Positions 63,741 to 64,000 of a stretch of DNA of 64,000 nt are shown in pieces (positions within the stretch are counted from its first letter, which is position 1; the number at the start of each line of letters is the position of its first letter). The notes under the pieces are model-generated. The model did no database searches and was not told the DNA's origin. It saw only the letters and a list, made by a program, of their open reading frames with translations. The translations under genes and the position numbers were made by a program. This DNA is from Hexactinellida sp. DTS-2022 (taxonomy: Eukaryota > Porifera > Hexactinellida). The stretch lies in the NCBI GenBank assembly GCA_028753945.1, contig JAPNXP010000011.1, positions 3,410,001-3,474,000 of the forward strand, in the 5' to 3' direction.

Positions 63741-63921
63741 GATGCTTTCATAGAACCAAAATTTTCTGCAAGTCTAGATACAGTTTGAGCTCGTCCACAT
63801 ACGCCTAAATATATAAATAGTCAATTTGTATTACGTCGCATCTCTCGATTTTCGCGCCTAGAATGTTTCCTTTAAAATTACGCGCCTGGAGACGCGCCGC
63901 ACCAGCCTGGTTGAAACCCTG
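63741..63921 (-). mobile_element. hAT-type MITE (family A, copy 3, reverse)
   Basis: Right end CCTGGTTGAAACCCTG; left end degenerate (GATGCTTTCATAGAACC). Flanks GCTGAGAG (63733-63740) and GTTGAGAG (63922-63929), one mismatch. The internal ATTTGTATTACGTCG and GAGCTCG words are the complements of copies 1 and 2. Confidence 0.85.
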
Positions 63922-64000
63922 GTTGAGAGTGTCCACTTGGGATTCCACTTATATTAATTATTAACATGGCTATCAGTTTAATGAAGAACTTCATCGCCCC

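Overview
This window is strongly A+T-rich animal nuclear DNA. It holds four genes I recognise: an Hsp110 chaperone, TULP4, SLX9 and SF3A3. They lie in a very dense layer of transposon remains. TULP4 with WD40, SOCS-box and split Tubby parts is a metazoan gene. The very compact TULP4, the coding regions without introns and the many miniature DNA transposons suggest an invertebrate; I cannot name the species.

Layout. 1-8300: MITEs, an almost complete hAT transposon (4055-6598, transposase on the minus strand, one frame break) and a broken fragment of a dispersed gene family (7507-8297). 8374-13065: a Ty3/Gypsy LTR retrotransposon that looks whole, with a single gag-pol frame and near-identical LTRs. 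13066-19790: MITEs, tandem repeats and a Helentron-like element with a nested Harbinger-type MITE. 19795-22446: Hsp110, one exon. 22447-38299: a transposon graveyard with nested insertions, including near-identical 0.4-kb inverted repeats 2.85 kb apart and a four-level nest at 32299-35449. 38300-45982: TULP4, six exons on the plus strand, poly(A) signal at 46421. 46427-48805: mostly empty, with hAT MITEs. 48806-49327: SLX9, one exon. 49594-57449: nested MITEs, a Foldback-like element whose long inverted repeats are made of 25-26-bp tandem repeats (52290-53055), and a head-to-tail pair of Helentron-like elements. 57729-58933: identical 155-bp direct repeats abutting a TIR element. 59205-60707: SF3A3, one exon, with a MITE ending about 70 bp before its start codon. 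60708-64000: mostly non-coding, with weak candidate exons of an unidentified gene and one more MITE.

The host genes are housekeeping or regulatory and do not form a pathway: protein folding (Hsp110), splicing (SF3A3), ribosome biogenesis (SLX9) and a Tubby/SOCS protein (TULP4). All four are on the plus strand. Most transposon boundaries were set by matching terminal inverted repeats (TIRs) to target-site duplications (TSDs) read directly on both sides; where no TSD was found I say so.
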